Numbered from the stretch's first letter, positions 1-7,927 are shown. The stretch: 64,000 nt of DNA from Xylanibacter ruminicola Ga6B6 (GCF_000687715.1 NZ_JHXD01000004.1:124001-188000), one strand, 5' to 3'. The notes: generated by a model from the letters alone, not told the origin. Numbers and translations: made by a program.

Positions 1-64
1 TAATGTTACCAGCATAAAGCGCATCCGCCAGTTCCTGCTTAGAATAGTCTTTTACTTCTAACAT
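1..64 (-). CDS. N-terminal fragment, DUF4248-like small protein (cut by window edge)
   Basis: An ATG at position 64 on the minus strand opens a frame running off the left edge. The visible 21 residues begin MLEVKDYSKQELADALY. This resembles the start of the small DUF4248 proteins that commonly lie next to VirE/VapE genes in Bacteroidales islands (family knowledge). The gene follows the VapE gene in the same direction, with a 95-nt spacer holding an inverted repeat. Too little is visible to assign a function. Confidence 0.4.
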   Translation of the reverse strand, partial: MLEVKDYSKQELADALYAGNI

Positions 65-92
65 AATCAATTCAATTTTTAATTTTTCTCCT

Positions 93-142
93 GCGTACGT
101 GCAGGAAGTATTTTTTCGATTTTAAAGTTCCTGCACGTACGC
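93..142. repeat. 15-bp perfect inverted repeat between vapE and the next gene
   Basis: GCGTACGTGCAGGAA (93-107) is exactly complementary to 128-142, with a 20-nt AT-rich spacer. Each arm also holds the self-complementary core GTACGT/ACGTAC. No T-run follows on either strand, so it is not a normal intrinsic terminator. It could be a protein-binding site or an RNA-processing hairpin. Confidence 0.7.
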
Positions 143-159
143 GAGGAAAGTTTAAAATA

Positions 160-1935
160 TCACTGCTTCGGTGCTTCGCCTTCAACAGCAGTACCCATAC
201 GATTGCTTTTATTATACTTCTTTTCCATGTCGTTATAGCGGTACACCCAGTAGCCACGCTTCCTGTTATGCTGTGTGCGCTCAAAGCCCAATTTAGCCAT
301 AGCCGGACCGATATTCTCTATCTTGAGTTTAAGCGTAGGGTTCCAACTGATAGTCTGGAAAATGATGGTACGAGTCACAAACTCAACTGCATCGCCGGGT
401 TTGGGGAGTCGGAAATTTTCCTCAATCATTTCAAGCTCAGGCATCGCACTCTCAAACGCTTCGTTGTGCTCCGAGAGCTGATCCATCTCGTTCGACTTCA
501 CCCAGTGACAGAAGCCCTGCTTATACAGAGCATAAGCCTCGGCAAATACACCCTCGTAGTCGATAGGATTGTTACGAGGATTATTGATGGCCTCCACTTC
601 GAAAGGCATCCAGCGACGGTTACCGGTATTATCCGTTAAGAACTGTACATTATTGCCCGTAGCACAAAACGAGGCAATATGCTTGCGATGCTCGTGATAA
701 TGGGCATAGGCAGCACGCTCGTCGATGCTCTGCATGGTAACAGCAGCTTTCAGCTGGTTCAGCTCAGCTGGGCGCATGGTGTCAAGCTCCTCGTAACACA
801 CCAGACCATACTGTGCCAATGTCAAAAGGTCATCTCTCGACATACGGTTGGCATTCGTCTTGGTGTAAAAATAATTACGCAGTTCTGGTGGAAGCAGATA
901 TTGAAACCAGGTTGTTTTGTAAATACCCTGATCGCCTATCAGCACAAGTATCTCGTGGTTCACCTCGTTAGGGTCAACCCAACCAGCCACCATGCCCACC
1001 AGCCACTTTCGCAGGTATTCATAAAACAGCTTACGCTGCTCTTCACCTCCCTTTACCATCACGCTCAGCGACAGCACCAGAATATTGTTACCCCCATCCC
1101 ATGGCGGTAAATTTTCGAGATAGCTGGTAAACGGATTAAAATCAGGCACATAGTCCGATTCAATCACACGATATATATCCTGCACACGCACAGGTTTATC
1201 GTCCGACATTTGGGCCCATAGCGAGTTTACTACACGGTCGTCGATAGGACGCCAATCCATGTAGCTATCAGGCTTACGGAACTCCACACGCGATATAATC
1301 ACATTACGCCGCAGCATCACGTGGTTATCCAGAAACACGCGTATTTCCTGCACACTGGCATATAATTCTTTCCAGTTAGGTTTACGTTCCTTGGGTTGGC
1401 CACGCGGTTTGCGCCCCTCGATTTTTGCCGCATTAGCCTCTTTTATCTCCCACACATAAAACGGCTCGGCATAGGTTTGATAATACACCTCGGCATCGTG
1501 AACCAGCTGCACCATACGCCCCTTACCCATACGGTTGGAGTTCTGACCCATCAGCTGGTCGTAATAATCACATCCAAAGTCGTACGCCTTGGCATAAAAC
1601 AGCTTTTGTTGTCGTAACTCGTAAGTTTTATCAAGCTCGTAACTGAACACGATGTGTAGCACATTTGTGGTACCAAACAGCAATAGCGTGTGCGGGTCGG
1701 CTCGTGCCTCCTCACGGAGCTCCGCCACACTATTGCCATCAGTACCATGATAGCTAACCACCGATAGCCCCGTAAAACTCGTAATATCCTTCGGTCGGTA
1801 GCCACCCTCTAAAATAGCCGATACCGAGCATACCGGCATTACCAGACTACCAGTACGAATTAACTCTACTACCTGTTCAAGCGATACGCATTGCGGTTGT
1901 GAATCCTTGCTGTGTTGTAATAATGAAACTTTCAT
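160..1935 (-). CDS. VapE/VirE-type P-loop primase-helicase-like protein
   Basis: A 591-residue protein with the usual Bacteroidales VirE layout: an N-terminal BT4734/VirE-N-like domain (about residues 1-250), then a VapE-type P-loop ATPase. A Walker A-like stretch GDQGIYKTT lies near residue 330 and an acidic Walker B-like CYEELDT near 377. A helical, basic C-terminus follows. Related proteins occur in mobile islands and satellite-like elements, where a role in replication of the element is suspected but unproven. No signal peptide, so cytoplasmic. Translation starting at 1935 gives MKVSLLQHS, typical of the family, and overlaps the end of the upstream 146-residue gene by 59 nt, implying co-transcription. 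Assignment to the family is strong; the biochemical role is inferred. Confidence 0.85.
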   Translation of the reverse strand: MKVSLLQHSKDSQPQCVSLEQVVELIRTGSLVMPVCSVSAILEGGYRPKDITSFTGLSVVSYHGTDGNSVAELREEARADPHTLLLFGTTNVLHIVFSYELDKTYELRQQKLFYAKAYDFGCDYYDQLMGQNSNRMGKGRMVQLVHDAEVYYQTYAEPFYVWEIKEANAAKIEGRKPRGQPKERKPNWKELYASVQEIRVFLDNHVMLRRNVIISRVEFRKPDSYMDWRPIDDRVVNSLWAQMSDDKPVRVQDIYRVIESDYVPDFNPFTSYLENLPPWDGGNNILVLSLSVMVKGGEEQRKLFYEYLRKWLVGMVAGWVDPNEVNHEILVLIGDQGIYKTTWFQYLLPPELRNYFYTKTNANRMSRDDLLTLAQYGLVCYEELDTMRPAELNQLKAAVTMQSIDERAAYAHYHEHRKHIASFCATGNNVQFLTDNTGNRRWMPFEVEAINNPRNNPIDYEGVFAEAYALYKQGFCHWVKSNEMDQLSEHNEAFESAMPELEMIEENFRLPKPGDAVEFVTRTIIFQTISWNPTLKLKIENIGPAMAKLGFERTQHNRKRGYWVYRYNDMEKKYNKSNRMGTAVEGEAPKQ

Positions 1936-2317
1936 CTTTCTTAGTTAGATTTCTTTCTTTTCTAAATTGATTAATTTGCCCATAAATACCATGACGTATG
2001 TTCTCTTTTCGTCTAAACATATTCTCATTATCATCCAGGTTAGTATGTTTAGCCAGATAAACGCTTATACGATCGATTTTACGGTCCTTAAACCAGCCAT
2101 AAGCAATCATACGTGCCAAGTCGTAATATAGATTTTGCTTTTTGAATTTGTCATCAAAAACAAATTCAAGATTATCCCAGTCCATAAACTTGCGTGTACG
2201 GTTAGGTTCTTTTAGGTGTGTACGCCAAATCTCAAGGATTGGCCTTAAATCGCCCCAGCAAATTGGGGCATAGAACAGCCCTAAAAAGGATTGCTCCTTT
2301 TTTATCAATTTCTTCAT
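1877..2317 (-). CDS. Hypothetical protein upstream of and overlapping vapE
   Basis: A 146-residue, charged, soluble protein without signal peptide or membrane segment. It begins MKKLIKKEQSFLGL and contains aromatic-rich helices and a basic stretch around RRKENIRHGIYGQ. It is not a family I recognise. It is the first gene after a promoter at 2516-2523 and its end overlaps the VapE start, so the two probably form one unit. A DNA-binding or replication accessory role within the island is possible but unsupported by motif. The open frame, upstream promoter and coupling to vapE argue that it is real. Confidence 0.65.
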   Translation of the reverse strand: MKKLIKKEQSFLGLFYAPICWGDLRPILEIWRTHLKEPNRTRKFMDWDNLEFVFDDKFKKQNLYYDLARMIAYGWFKDRKIDRISVYLAKHTNLDDNENMFRRKENIRHGIYGQINQFRKERNLTKKDESFIITTQQGFTTAMRIA

Positions 2318-2523
2318 AATTAATTTGTTTTTAGTTGATAATTACATACCCGCCACTAAAGGCCGGCGTATGCGTAATTGGTCGCAAATAAGTAACTACA
2401 TCATAGTGGGTGGTTTGGCTAGGAGGGCTGCAAGTTTTAAGAATGCAGCCCAGCAAATAGAGCCTGGTTGGCGGTTTATAACTTGAATTAATTGCATAAT
2501 TCGATAATTTTCCTACAAAGTTA
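2318..2523 (-). promoter_or_regulatory. Promoter and long structured 5' leader of the VapE unit
   Basis: On the minus strand TAACTTTG (2516-2523) matches the Bacteroidetes -7 element. Transcription from it would give a leader of about 190 nt before the start codon at 2317. The leader holds a perfect 8-bp hairpin (2425-2432 with 2444-2451) and a second interrupted hairpin around 2340-2385. This accounts for the left half of the 637-nt gene-free stretch between 2318 and 2954. Confidence 0.5.
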
Positions 2524-2626
2524 CAGGTTACCTTTTATATCCGCAAAAAAATCTTAGATTTTTTTCACGCGTAAGGCACAAAACCAGCATTTTCATGTAA
2601 CACTTTTTATTTTTCGCCCCAAAAGC

Positions 2627-2657
2627 TTGCTTATTTCAGCACTTATTCGTACCTTTG
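2627..2657 (+). promoter_or_regulatory. Bacteroidetes promoter driving the structured RNA
   Basis: TTG at 2627-2629 and TACCTTTG at 2650-2657 are separated by 20 nt, matching the -33 and -7 elements. Transcription should begin near 2663. No open frame follows for almost 300 nt; a highly structured segment does. Confidence 0.7.
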
Positions 2658-2662
2658 CACTC

Positions 2663-2904
2663 GATCACCAGCATAAAACTTCAGAGGAAGGTTGGTGTGA
2701 CATATGGGTAAATAAAATAACAGCATTAGCTGATTATTCGGTACATCTTGAAACCTAGGAAATTTCACTGATTGCGTAACCGATGATTAGTCACTGATGT
2801 CTGCGTCGTATGGCGTGGACATGACTTATCTGGTTACGCGGGCTTTCCTAGGGCCTCAAGATGTAGATAAGGCGGTTCACGCTTTTTCTATGTCTTGAGG
2901 CCCC
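2663..2904 (+). ncRNA. Candidate structured ncRNA or long leader RNA (possibly 6S/Bacteroidales-1-like)
   Basis: Downstream of a consensus promoter lies a rod-shaped fold made of three perfect nested stems: 2742-2751 with 2856-2865 (10 bp), 2754-2762 with 2844-2852 (9 bp) and 2774-2781 with 2832-2839 (8 bp), with a weaker apical hairpin inside. An 11-bp perfect hairpin (2851-2861 with 2893-2903, extended inside by 2864-2867 with 2887-2890) uses the same bases as the first two stems, so the two folds exclude each other. No T-run follows 2903, so the RNA could also continue into the restriction gene at 2955. A rod with a central asymmetric loop and its own promoter is what is expected of 6S-like RNA or the Rfam Bacteroidales-1 motif. 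I could not test either match. Confidence 0.5.
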
Positions 2905-2954
2905 ATTAGTTTAGCCCGTTTAAATCCCGATAAGTCGGCAGTGCTATAAACCGA

Positions 2955-5732
2955 ATGATAGCAACTATGACCGACAAACAACAGTCAGCCGCCGCTGCAG
3001 CCTTTGCTGAGCGGTGGAAAGGCAGAGGATACGAACGGGGTGAATCGCAGCCATTCTGGATTGACCTCCTGAGCAACGTGTATGGAATCGATACACCTAC
3101 CAATGGTTTTATCACTTTCGAAGACCATCGGATGGTGGACAGCTCAAACTTTATCGATGGACGCATACCATCCACCAAGGTACTCATCGAGCAGAAATCG
3201 CTGGGTAAGGATCTGCGTAAAGGCATCCACCAAAGCGATGGTTCGCTGCTTAACCCATTCCAGCAGGCACGCCGCTATGTGGTGAGTCTGCCTGTATCCG
3301 AACATCCCCGATGGATTGTCACCTGCAACTTCTCAGAGTTTCTGGTTTACGATATGGAGCAGCCCAATGGCGAGCCCGAGCAGATACTGCTCGAAAATCT
3401 GGGCAAAGAGTATTACCGTCTGCAGTTTTTGGTAGATGCCAAGAATGAGCACCTGCGCAAGGAGATGGAAGTATCAATGCAGGCCGGCGAAATAGTGGGC
3501 CGCATCTACGAGGCACTGCTCAAACAGTATGACGACAATTCGCCCGAAGCCCTGCGCTGGCTGAACATCCTTTGCGTTCGCATCGTATTCTGCTTGTATG
3601 CCGAGGATGCAGGCATTTTCAGTCACGACCAATTCCACGATTTTCTGGTAACTTACGAGGCCAAGGACCTTCGCCGTGCACTGCGCGATTTGTTCGAGGT
3701 TCTAAATACCCCTAAAGAGCAACGCAGCAAATACCTGCAGGCAGAACTGGCAGCATTCCCTTACACCAATGGCGGACTGTTTGCCGAACCTATCGAGATA
3801 CCACAGTTTACCGAAGAGCTGAAACAAACATTGCTACAGAATGCCAGCTTGGATTTCGACTGGAGCGAAATCTCCCCCACTATATTTGGTGCCGTTTTCG
3901 AGAGTACGCTAAATCCAGAAACGCGTCGCAGTGGTGGTATGCACTATACCTCGATAGAGAACATCCATAAGGTTATCGATCCGCTGTTCCTGAACGATCT
4001 GCGAACAGAACTCGACGAGATATTGGATGAGAAGGTTGAAAAGCAACGTGCTCGTAAACTCGATGCTTATCAAGAAAAGTTAGCATCGCTCACCTTCCTG
4101 GATCCAGCCTGCGGCTCAGGTAACTTCCTGACCGAAACCTACCTGAGTTTGCGCCGATTAGAGAACGAGGCTATCCGTTCTAAATACCACGACCAAACCA
4201 TGATAGGTGCATTTATGAACCCCATCAAAGTGAGCATCCACCAATTTTTTGGTATCGAGATTAACGACTTTGCTGTAACCGTAGCCACAACAGCTTTATG
4301 GATCAGCGAGGCTCAGATGATGGCTGAAACAGAGAAAATAGTAACATTTGAGGATAATTTCCTGCCATTAAAAAGCTATTCAAATATCCACGAAGGCAAC
4401 GCCCTCCGCACCGATTGGGAAACCGTAGTACCCAAATCCCACCTTACTTATATAATAGGCAACCCCCCGTTTGTGGGATATTCGCTGCAAAGTAAAGAGC
4501 AGAAAGACGATATTCTTAGTGTATTTGTTGACGTTGATGGCAAACCGTTTAAGACTGCTGGCAAGATCGACTATGTAGCAGGTTGGTATTACAAAGCAGC
4601 CCAACTGATGCAGCACACTAATATACGTGCTGCCCTGGTATCAACTAACAGTATTACACAAGGCGAGCAGGTGGCTGCTATTTGGAAGCCACTTAAAGAA
4701 ATGTTTGGCGTTCACATCGATTTTGCTCATCGCACATTCCGTTGGGACAGCGAGGCTTCACTGAAAGCTCACGTGCACTGTGTAATAGTAGGCTTTAGCA
4801 ATGTAAATGTTCCTAAGGTAATCTACGATAACGATAAGCAAAAGATTGCTGATAACATCAATGCTTATCTGATTGATGCACCTGATGTGTATTTGGAAAG
4901 TAAAACTAAACCCATGTGCAATGTTCCGCAGATGAGTAGTGGCGGCAAACCGGTAGAGGGTGGATTCTTAATCCTATCTCCTGATGAAAAGAACGCTCTT
5001 CTAACCAAAGAGCCACATATGGCGAAGTACATAAGACCCTTCACCAGTGGAGATGATTTTATCAACAAAAAAAACAGATATTGTATTTGGTTAGTTGGGG
5101 CGAATCCTACTGACTTGAAACATGCGCCAGAAACAATATCAAGAGTTGAAAAGGTGAAGGAGTTCCGTCTGGCAAGTGTAAAAGAGGCTACTCGTCGTTG
5201 TGCAGATACACCTACATTATTTATGGAAGTGAAAGAACCTAAGAGTAATTATTTACTGATACCTGCTACTTCATCTGAACAACGAAGGTATATCCCTATC
5301 GGTTATGTTGATAAGAGTGTCATCCCGAATAATGCGGTACAGTTCGTTCCAGATGCGACTCTATACCATTTCGGTATACTAACTTCTAATGTTCATATGG
5401 CATGGATGCGCGTTATCTGTGGCCGTCTAAAAAGCGACTATCGTTATTCAGCAAACATTGTCTACAACAACTTCCCCTGGCCTACTCCAACAGACGAACA
5501 AAAGGCAAAGATAGAGCAAACAGCTCAAGCCATTTTAGATGCAAGAGTCCTTTACCCCGACTCATCATTAGCCGACCTCTACGACGAACTAACCATGCCC
5601 GTAGAACTACGCAAAGCCCACCAAGAGAACGACCGCGCCGTTATGACCGCCTATGGTTTCCCCATCAAAACCATGACCGAAAGCCAGTGCGTCGCCGCCC
5701 TCTTCAAACTCTATCAGCAACTAACAAAATGA
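2955..5732 (+). CDS. MmeI-like fused restriction endonuclease / adenine-specific DNA methyltransferase
   Basis: A 925-residue single-chain restriction-modification enzyme of the type IIG/IIL kind. An N-terminal PD-ExK nuclease core is visible: Asp near residue 68 (FIDGRIPS) followed by IEQK near 79-81. A helical connector (about 150-340) follows. The gamma-class N6-adenine methyltransferase has SAM-binding motif I LDPACGSGNF near residue 382 and catalytic motif IV NPPF near 503. The C-terminal third (about 620-880) would be the target-recognition domain. One protein normally methylates and cuts, so no separate partner is needed, and none is seen. A second start at residue 5 (MTDKQQSA) is equally plausible. 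It follows the structured RNA without an obvious promoter of its own. Its stop codon overlaps a 21-codon open frame that is probably not a gene. Confidence 0.88.
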   Translation: MIATMTDKQQSAAAAAFAERWKGRGYERGESQPFWIDLLSNVYGIDTPTNGFITFEDHRMVDSSNFIDGRIPSTKVLIEQKSLGKDLRKGIHQSDGSLLNPFQQARRYVVSLPVSEHPRWIVTCNFSEFLVYDMEQPNGEPEQILLENLGKEYYRLQFLVDAKNEHLRKEMEVSMQAGEIVGRIYEALLKQYDDNSPEALRWLNILCVRIVFCLYAEDAGIFSHDQFHDFLVTYEAKDLRRALRDLFEVLNTPKEQRSKYLQAELAAFPYTNGGLFAEPIEIPQFTEELKQTLLQNASLDFDWSEISPTIFGAVFESTLNPETRRSGGMHYTSIENIHKVIDPLFLNDLRTELDEILDEKVEKQRARKLDAYQEKLASLTFLDPACGSGNFLTETYLSLRRLENEAIRSKYHDQTMIGAFMNPIKVSIHQFFGIEINDFAVTVATTALWISEAQMMAETEKIVTFEDNFLPLKSYSNIHEGNALRTDWETVVPKSHLTYIIGNPPFVGYSLQSKEQKDDILSVFVDVDGKPFKTAGKIDYVAGWYYKAAQLMQHTNIRAALVSTNSITQGEQVAAIWKPLKEMFGVHIDFAHRTFRWDSEASLKAHVHCVIVGFSNVNVPKVIYDNDKQKIADNINAYLIDAPDVYLESKTKPMCNVPQMSSGGKPVEGGFLILSPDEKNALLTKEPHMAKYIRPFTSGDDFINKKNRYCIWLVGANPTDLKHAPETISRVEKVKEFRLASVKEATRRCADTPTLFMEVKEPKSNYLLIPATSSEQRRYIPIGYVDKSVIPNNAVQFVPDATLYHFGILTSNVHMAWMRVICGRLKSDYRYSANIVYNNFPWPTPTDEQKAKIEQTAQAILDARVLYPDSSLADLYDELTMPVELRKAHQENDRAVMTAYGFPIKTMTESQCVAALFKLYQQLTK

Positions 5733-5754
5733 GCGACGAAGATAAAAACATGCT

Positions 5755-5789
5755 CCCCCTAAAGCGCATCTCGTTCTTAGGGAATAATG
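5755..5789 (+). repeat. Imperfect direct repeat A, copy 1
   Basis: This 35-bp segment matches 6978-7012 at 28 of 35 positions, ending in the shared TAGGGAATAATG block. The two copies lie on either side of the orphan hypothetical gene at 5831-6826. Confidence 0.65.
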
Positions 5790-5800
5790 AATAATAAAGA

Positions 5801-5824
5801 AGCAGGGCAGTTAACTGCCCTGCT
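5801..5824. terminator. Bidirectional intrinsic terminator
   Basis: A perfect 24-bp palindrome (12-bp arms with central GTTAAC) is followed by TTCTTGTTATTTTTT on the plus strand. It lies between the convergent restriction gene and hypothetical gene and could end both transcripts. Confidence 0.85.
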
Positions 5825-5830
5825 TTCTTG

Positions 5831-6826
5831 TTATTTTTTATCTTCATCGTGCAACCATTTCCATTCCCATTTTGCCATGCATTCGAAATCAGGCGAGAAC
5901 TGGATGATATTGCCATCGCGAGAAACATAGCCTAAATCAATAGCCAATTGCAGATCTTTATCGGAACCACTATAGCTTTCCCATCTAGCTTTCTTAATAG
6001 CCATCACAAAGTCGTCGTAAAAACAACGACTTTTTCCTATCGTTTCCAAGCAACTCAATAGCATGTCAACAAGATCGCGATTTTCCTTAATTTCAATATA
6101 CTTGCCATAAAGCTTTGCCAACTCTATTAGTTCGTCAACCTGAGACTGATAGTCGGCACACCTGTCTTTCAGCTTGATATTCTCAAATGTAATACCTACT
6201 TCCTTCCAACTATTAATCTGACGCCATATTTCGCCTAAAACAATTTTGGGAGATATCCTTTTTTCGTAACTATTCCAAATATTTACTCTCAAAGCAATAT
6301 CTTTTCTAACCTCCAAATAATAACTTTTGCTATCATTATCGCCATAAGAATAATGGATATCGCCTTCAACTTCCTTCATCTTGCAGTTATCACCCAGGTT
6401 AACTTTTAATCCTGTCATCATTATTCTTTTAATAATGCTCTTCATTGTCAGATATCCATCAGAGCAGAACAAATCCATCCATCCAATCTTGACTAATTTG
6501 TCCTTCCCGATTGTGTCACCAACAAAGCCTAAGAATTCAGGGTCACTTTCCATAGGACCCATATCATCGGGTATATAGCAATGCTCATAGTCAAGCATAT
6601 ATTCACTCGGCATACGGTAAACAGTTTTACTCTCGAAACACATTTTACCCTCCTCGTTCACTTTTCCTGTTAGCATAGTACCAATCAACTGCGCTATAGT
6701 TGTAAACGGGCCTTCATAAACGAAAGCATAGACCGCATAGGGCTTTTCTGCGGGCACGTAGTGACTCTGATAATTTGCTCCCTGAACCGTAACTGGTTCT
6801 GAGTAATGATTGTGAATTTGATCCAT
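5831..6826 (-). CDS. Orphan hypothetical protein in the accessory island
   Basis: A soluble 331-residue protein I cannot place in a family. The start at 6826 (MDQIHNHYSEPV) is chosen because the longer open frame (to 6910) would run through the promoter at 6877-6885. The protein is acidic, lacks a signal peptide or membrane segment, and looks like two halves: a beta-rich N-terminal part with YAVYAFVYEGPF, and a helical C-terminal part ending in a tryptophan-rich tail (KWEWKWLHDEDKK). It stands alone with its own promoter and terminator, between a restriction-modification gene and a toxin-antitoxin pair. Imperfect direct repeats flank it. A defence or stress role is only guilt by association. 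Confidence 0.7.
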   Translation of the reverse strand: MDQIHNHYSEPVTVQGANYQSHYVPAEKPYAVYAFVYEGPFTTIAQLIGTMLTGKVNEEGKMCFESKTVYRMPSEYMLDYEHCYIPDDMGPMESDPEFLGFVGDTIGKDKLVKIGWMDLFCSDGYLTMKSIIKRIMMTGLKVNLGDNCKMKEVEGDIHYSYGDNDSKSYYLEVRKDIALRVNIWNSYEKRISPKIVLGEIWRQINSWKEVGITFENIKLKDRCADYQSQVDELIELAKLYGKYIEIKENRDLVDMLLSCLETIGKSRCFYDDFVMAIKKARWESYSGSDKDLQLAIDLGYVSRDGNIIQFSPDFECMAKWEWKWLHDEDKK

Positions 6827-6876
6827 AATTCGGTTTATTTTTAAAATAGTAACTTGTTTAATTGTAATTTTTGCGT

Positions 6877-6885
6877 GCAAAGATA
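6877..6885 (-). promoter_or_regulatory. -7 promoter element of the orphan hypothetical gene
   Basis: TATCTTTGC on the minus strand matches the Bacteroidetes -7 consensus. It lies about 50 nt upstream of the chosen start at 6826, and decides that start over the longer frame. Confidence 0.65.
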
Positions 6886-6977
6886 CTAATAGTTTTTTAA
6901 AACTCAGCATTATTTAAGAAAAAACATGTCCTAAAATAGGACTAGTTTTTTAGTCACCTACTTCTTTATTAAGAGTT

Positions 6978-7012
6978 CGCCCTTAAACGCGTCTAGTTTC
7001 TAGGGAATAATG
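6978..7012 (+). repeat. Imperfect direct repeat A, copy 2
   Basis: This copy matches 5755-5789 at 28 of 35 positions in the same orientation. Translated, both copies give similar peptides (PLKRISFLGNN versus PLNASSF-stop-GNN), so the repeat may be a coding remnant. Confidence 0.65.
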
Positions 7013-7101
7013 TGCGGAACGGTGGCATGGCTGCAGTAATGCAGAGATGATGAGCAATTCGACCTTCTTGCGTCCCGCTGTTAGCAAGCCAGCATAGCTG
7101 G

Positions 7102-7139
7102 AGCGGCCGCTTGGTTTCATAAACATAGCGACCATCACT
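7102..7139 (+). repeat. Direct repeat B, copy 1, with terminator-like hairpin
   Basis: About 32 of 38 bases match 7999-8036 in the same orientation, including CGGCCGCT and CGACCATCACT. An imperfect hairpin (CGACCATC with GATGGGCG) follows, then TTTTCTATTTATT on the plus strand. The two copies bracket the HepT/MntA pair. Confidence 0.65.
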
Positions 7140-7177
7140 CAATCGAGGGATGGGCGTTTTCTATTTATTATTCAGGG

Positions 7178-7576
7178 CTATTTGTTGCCGGAAAAATTGT
7201 CTATTTCCTCTACATCAGCAATCATCCTGTCGATAACACTTTTCATCCTTGGCACGTCTTCCTGCACAGTGCGAAACACGACGTCGGTGTCAACTTCAAA
7301 ATAATGATGAGCTATTTTGTCGCGCATCCGCATCACGCCACTCCAGTAGATTTCTGGATAACGGGACAACATCTCACCGTGCGTCTGCTTGTCAAGCCCC
7401 TTCACTGCCTCGCCCAGTGCAATCAAATTCATGCAGATGGCATCAAGGCGCATCATGCCTCCCGGCGATTTAAGAAGTTCATTGGGGTCGCTGACCACGG
7501 CTGAACGCTCCAGAATTGTTTCAATGGCCTTACTGATTTTTCGCAGGCTATCCATCACAATCTCGTGATCAAACAT
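7178..7576 (-). CDS. hepT: HepT-like toxin (HEPN ribonuclease family, formerly DUF86)
   Basis: A 132-residue all-helical protein of the HEPN superfamily. The RX4HXY active-site motif is visible as RDKIAHHY, the signature of HepT RNases and of HepT proteins that are AMPylated by their partner. The start at 7576 (MFDHEIVMDSL) is preferred over 7603 because it overlaps the end of mntA by 8 nt, a usual arrangement for translational coupling. In the HepT/MntA systems studied, HepT is the toxin and the nucleotidyltransferase MntA neutralises it by attaching AMP to a Tyr near this motif (established for the family). The Tyr is present here. Cytoplasmic. Confidence 0.85.
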   Translation of the reverse strand: MFDHEIVMDSLRKISKAIETILERSAVVSDPNELLKSPGGMMRLDAICMNLIALGEAVKGLDKQTHGEMLSRYPEIYWSGVMRMRDKIAHHYFEVDTDVVFRTVQEDVPRMKSVIDRMIADVEEIDNFSGNK

Positions 7577-7862
7577 AGACAGCCTCCTTTCTGATGCGCT
7601 CACGGAGCAAACTGTTCATACCATCACGGATGCGGACCAAATCGACGCGACTGCCCAGCATACGCTCCAGTTCTGTCTGAATGAGGTCGAGCGTAAGCAG
7701 CGATGGAGCCTTGCCTTCATAGCACACATCAACATCGCTATCGTCGGTCTGTTCGCCACGAGCTACGGAACCAAAGATACCGATGCGCGTCAGTCCGTAC
7801 TTGCTCTCTGCCGTCGGCTTATAGACACTCAGCAGATGTAAAATTTCGTTTTTTGTCTTCAT
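7569..7862 (-). CDS. mntA: MntA-like minimal nucleotidyltransferase antitoxin
   Basis: A 97-residue nucleotidyltransferase of the DNA polymerase beta superfamily. The defining GSX10DXD motif is intact: GSVARGEQTDDSDVD near residues 31-45. The family AMPylates and silences the HepT toxin encoded immediately downstream. The gene starts at 7862 and its last codons overlap hepT. A promoter at 7919-7927 lies upstream. A 30-codon open frame starting at 7911 in another frame overlaps the beginning of mntA; it may be an unused frame or a short leader peptide. The pair is bracketed by direct repeat B. Confidence 0.85.
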   Translation of the reverse strand: MKTKNEILHLLSVYKPTAESKYGLTRIGIFGSVARGEQTDDSDVDVCYEGKAPSLLTLDLIQTELERMLGSRVDLVRIRDGMNSLLRERIRKEAVYV

Positions 7863-7918
7863 CGCGTTTGTCGTTTTCTATAATGGACTGAATGATTTCA
7901 GTTCGACTCATATCTGCT

Positions 7919-7927
7919 GCAAAATTA
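7919..7927 (-). promoter_or_regulatory. -7 promoter element of mntA-hepT
   Basis: TAATTTTGC on the minus strand matches the Bacteroidetes -7 consensus, about 55 nt upstream of the mntA start. No convincing -33 element was found. Confidence 0.55.

Larger units (their letters stand above)
6827..7177. other. 351-nt gene-free spacer with repeats
   Basis: Besides the promoter at 6877-6885 the spacer holds repeat A copy 2 (6978-7012) and repeat B copy 1 (7102-7139). It also has two small hairpins (CTGCA/TGCAG near 7032-7045 and CCAGC/GCTGG near 7089-7101). Stop codons interrupt all frames. It looks like a junction of cassettes, or a short plus-strand RNA ending at the hairpin near 7129-7157. No promoter for such an RNA was seen. 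Confidence 0.4.

Noticed and set aside
5729-5794. 21-codon open frame (MSDEDKNMLPLKRISF...) overlapping the restriction gene stop
   Set aside because: It lies in direct repeat A, ends before the terminator and has no family resemblance; the second repeat copy has a stop in the equivalent frame. Kept only as a remark in the repeat entries.
7013-7101. Possible tRNA or tRNA-like remnant in the island spacer
   Set aside because: Small hairpins are present, but no acceptor stem, T-arm consensus or anticodon loop could be assembled.
7818-7911. 30-codon frame upstream of and overlapping mntA
   Set aside because: It begins only a few bases from the predicted transcription start and has no recognisable product. 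It could be a leader peptide, but nothing supports it beyond an ATG.
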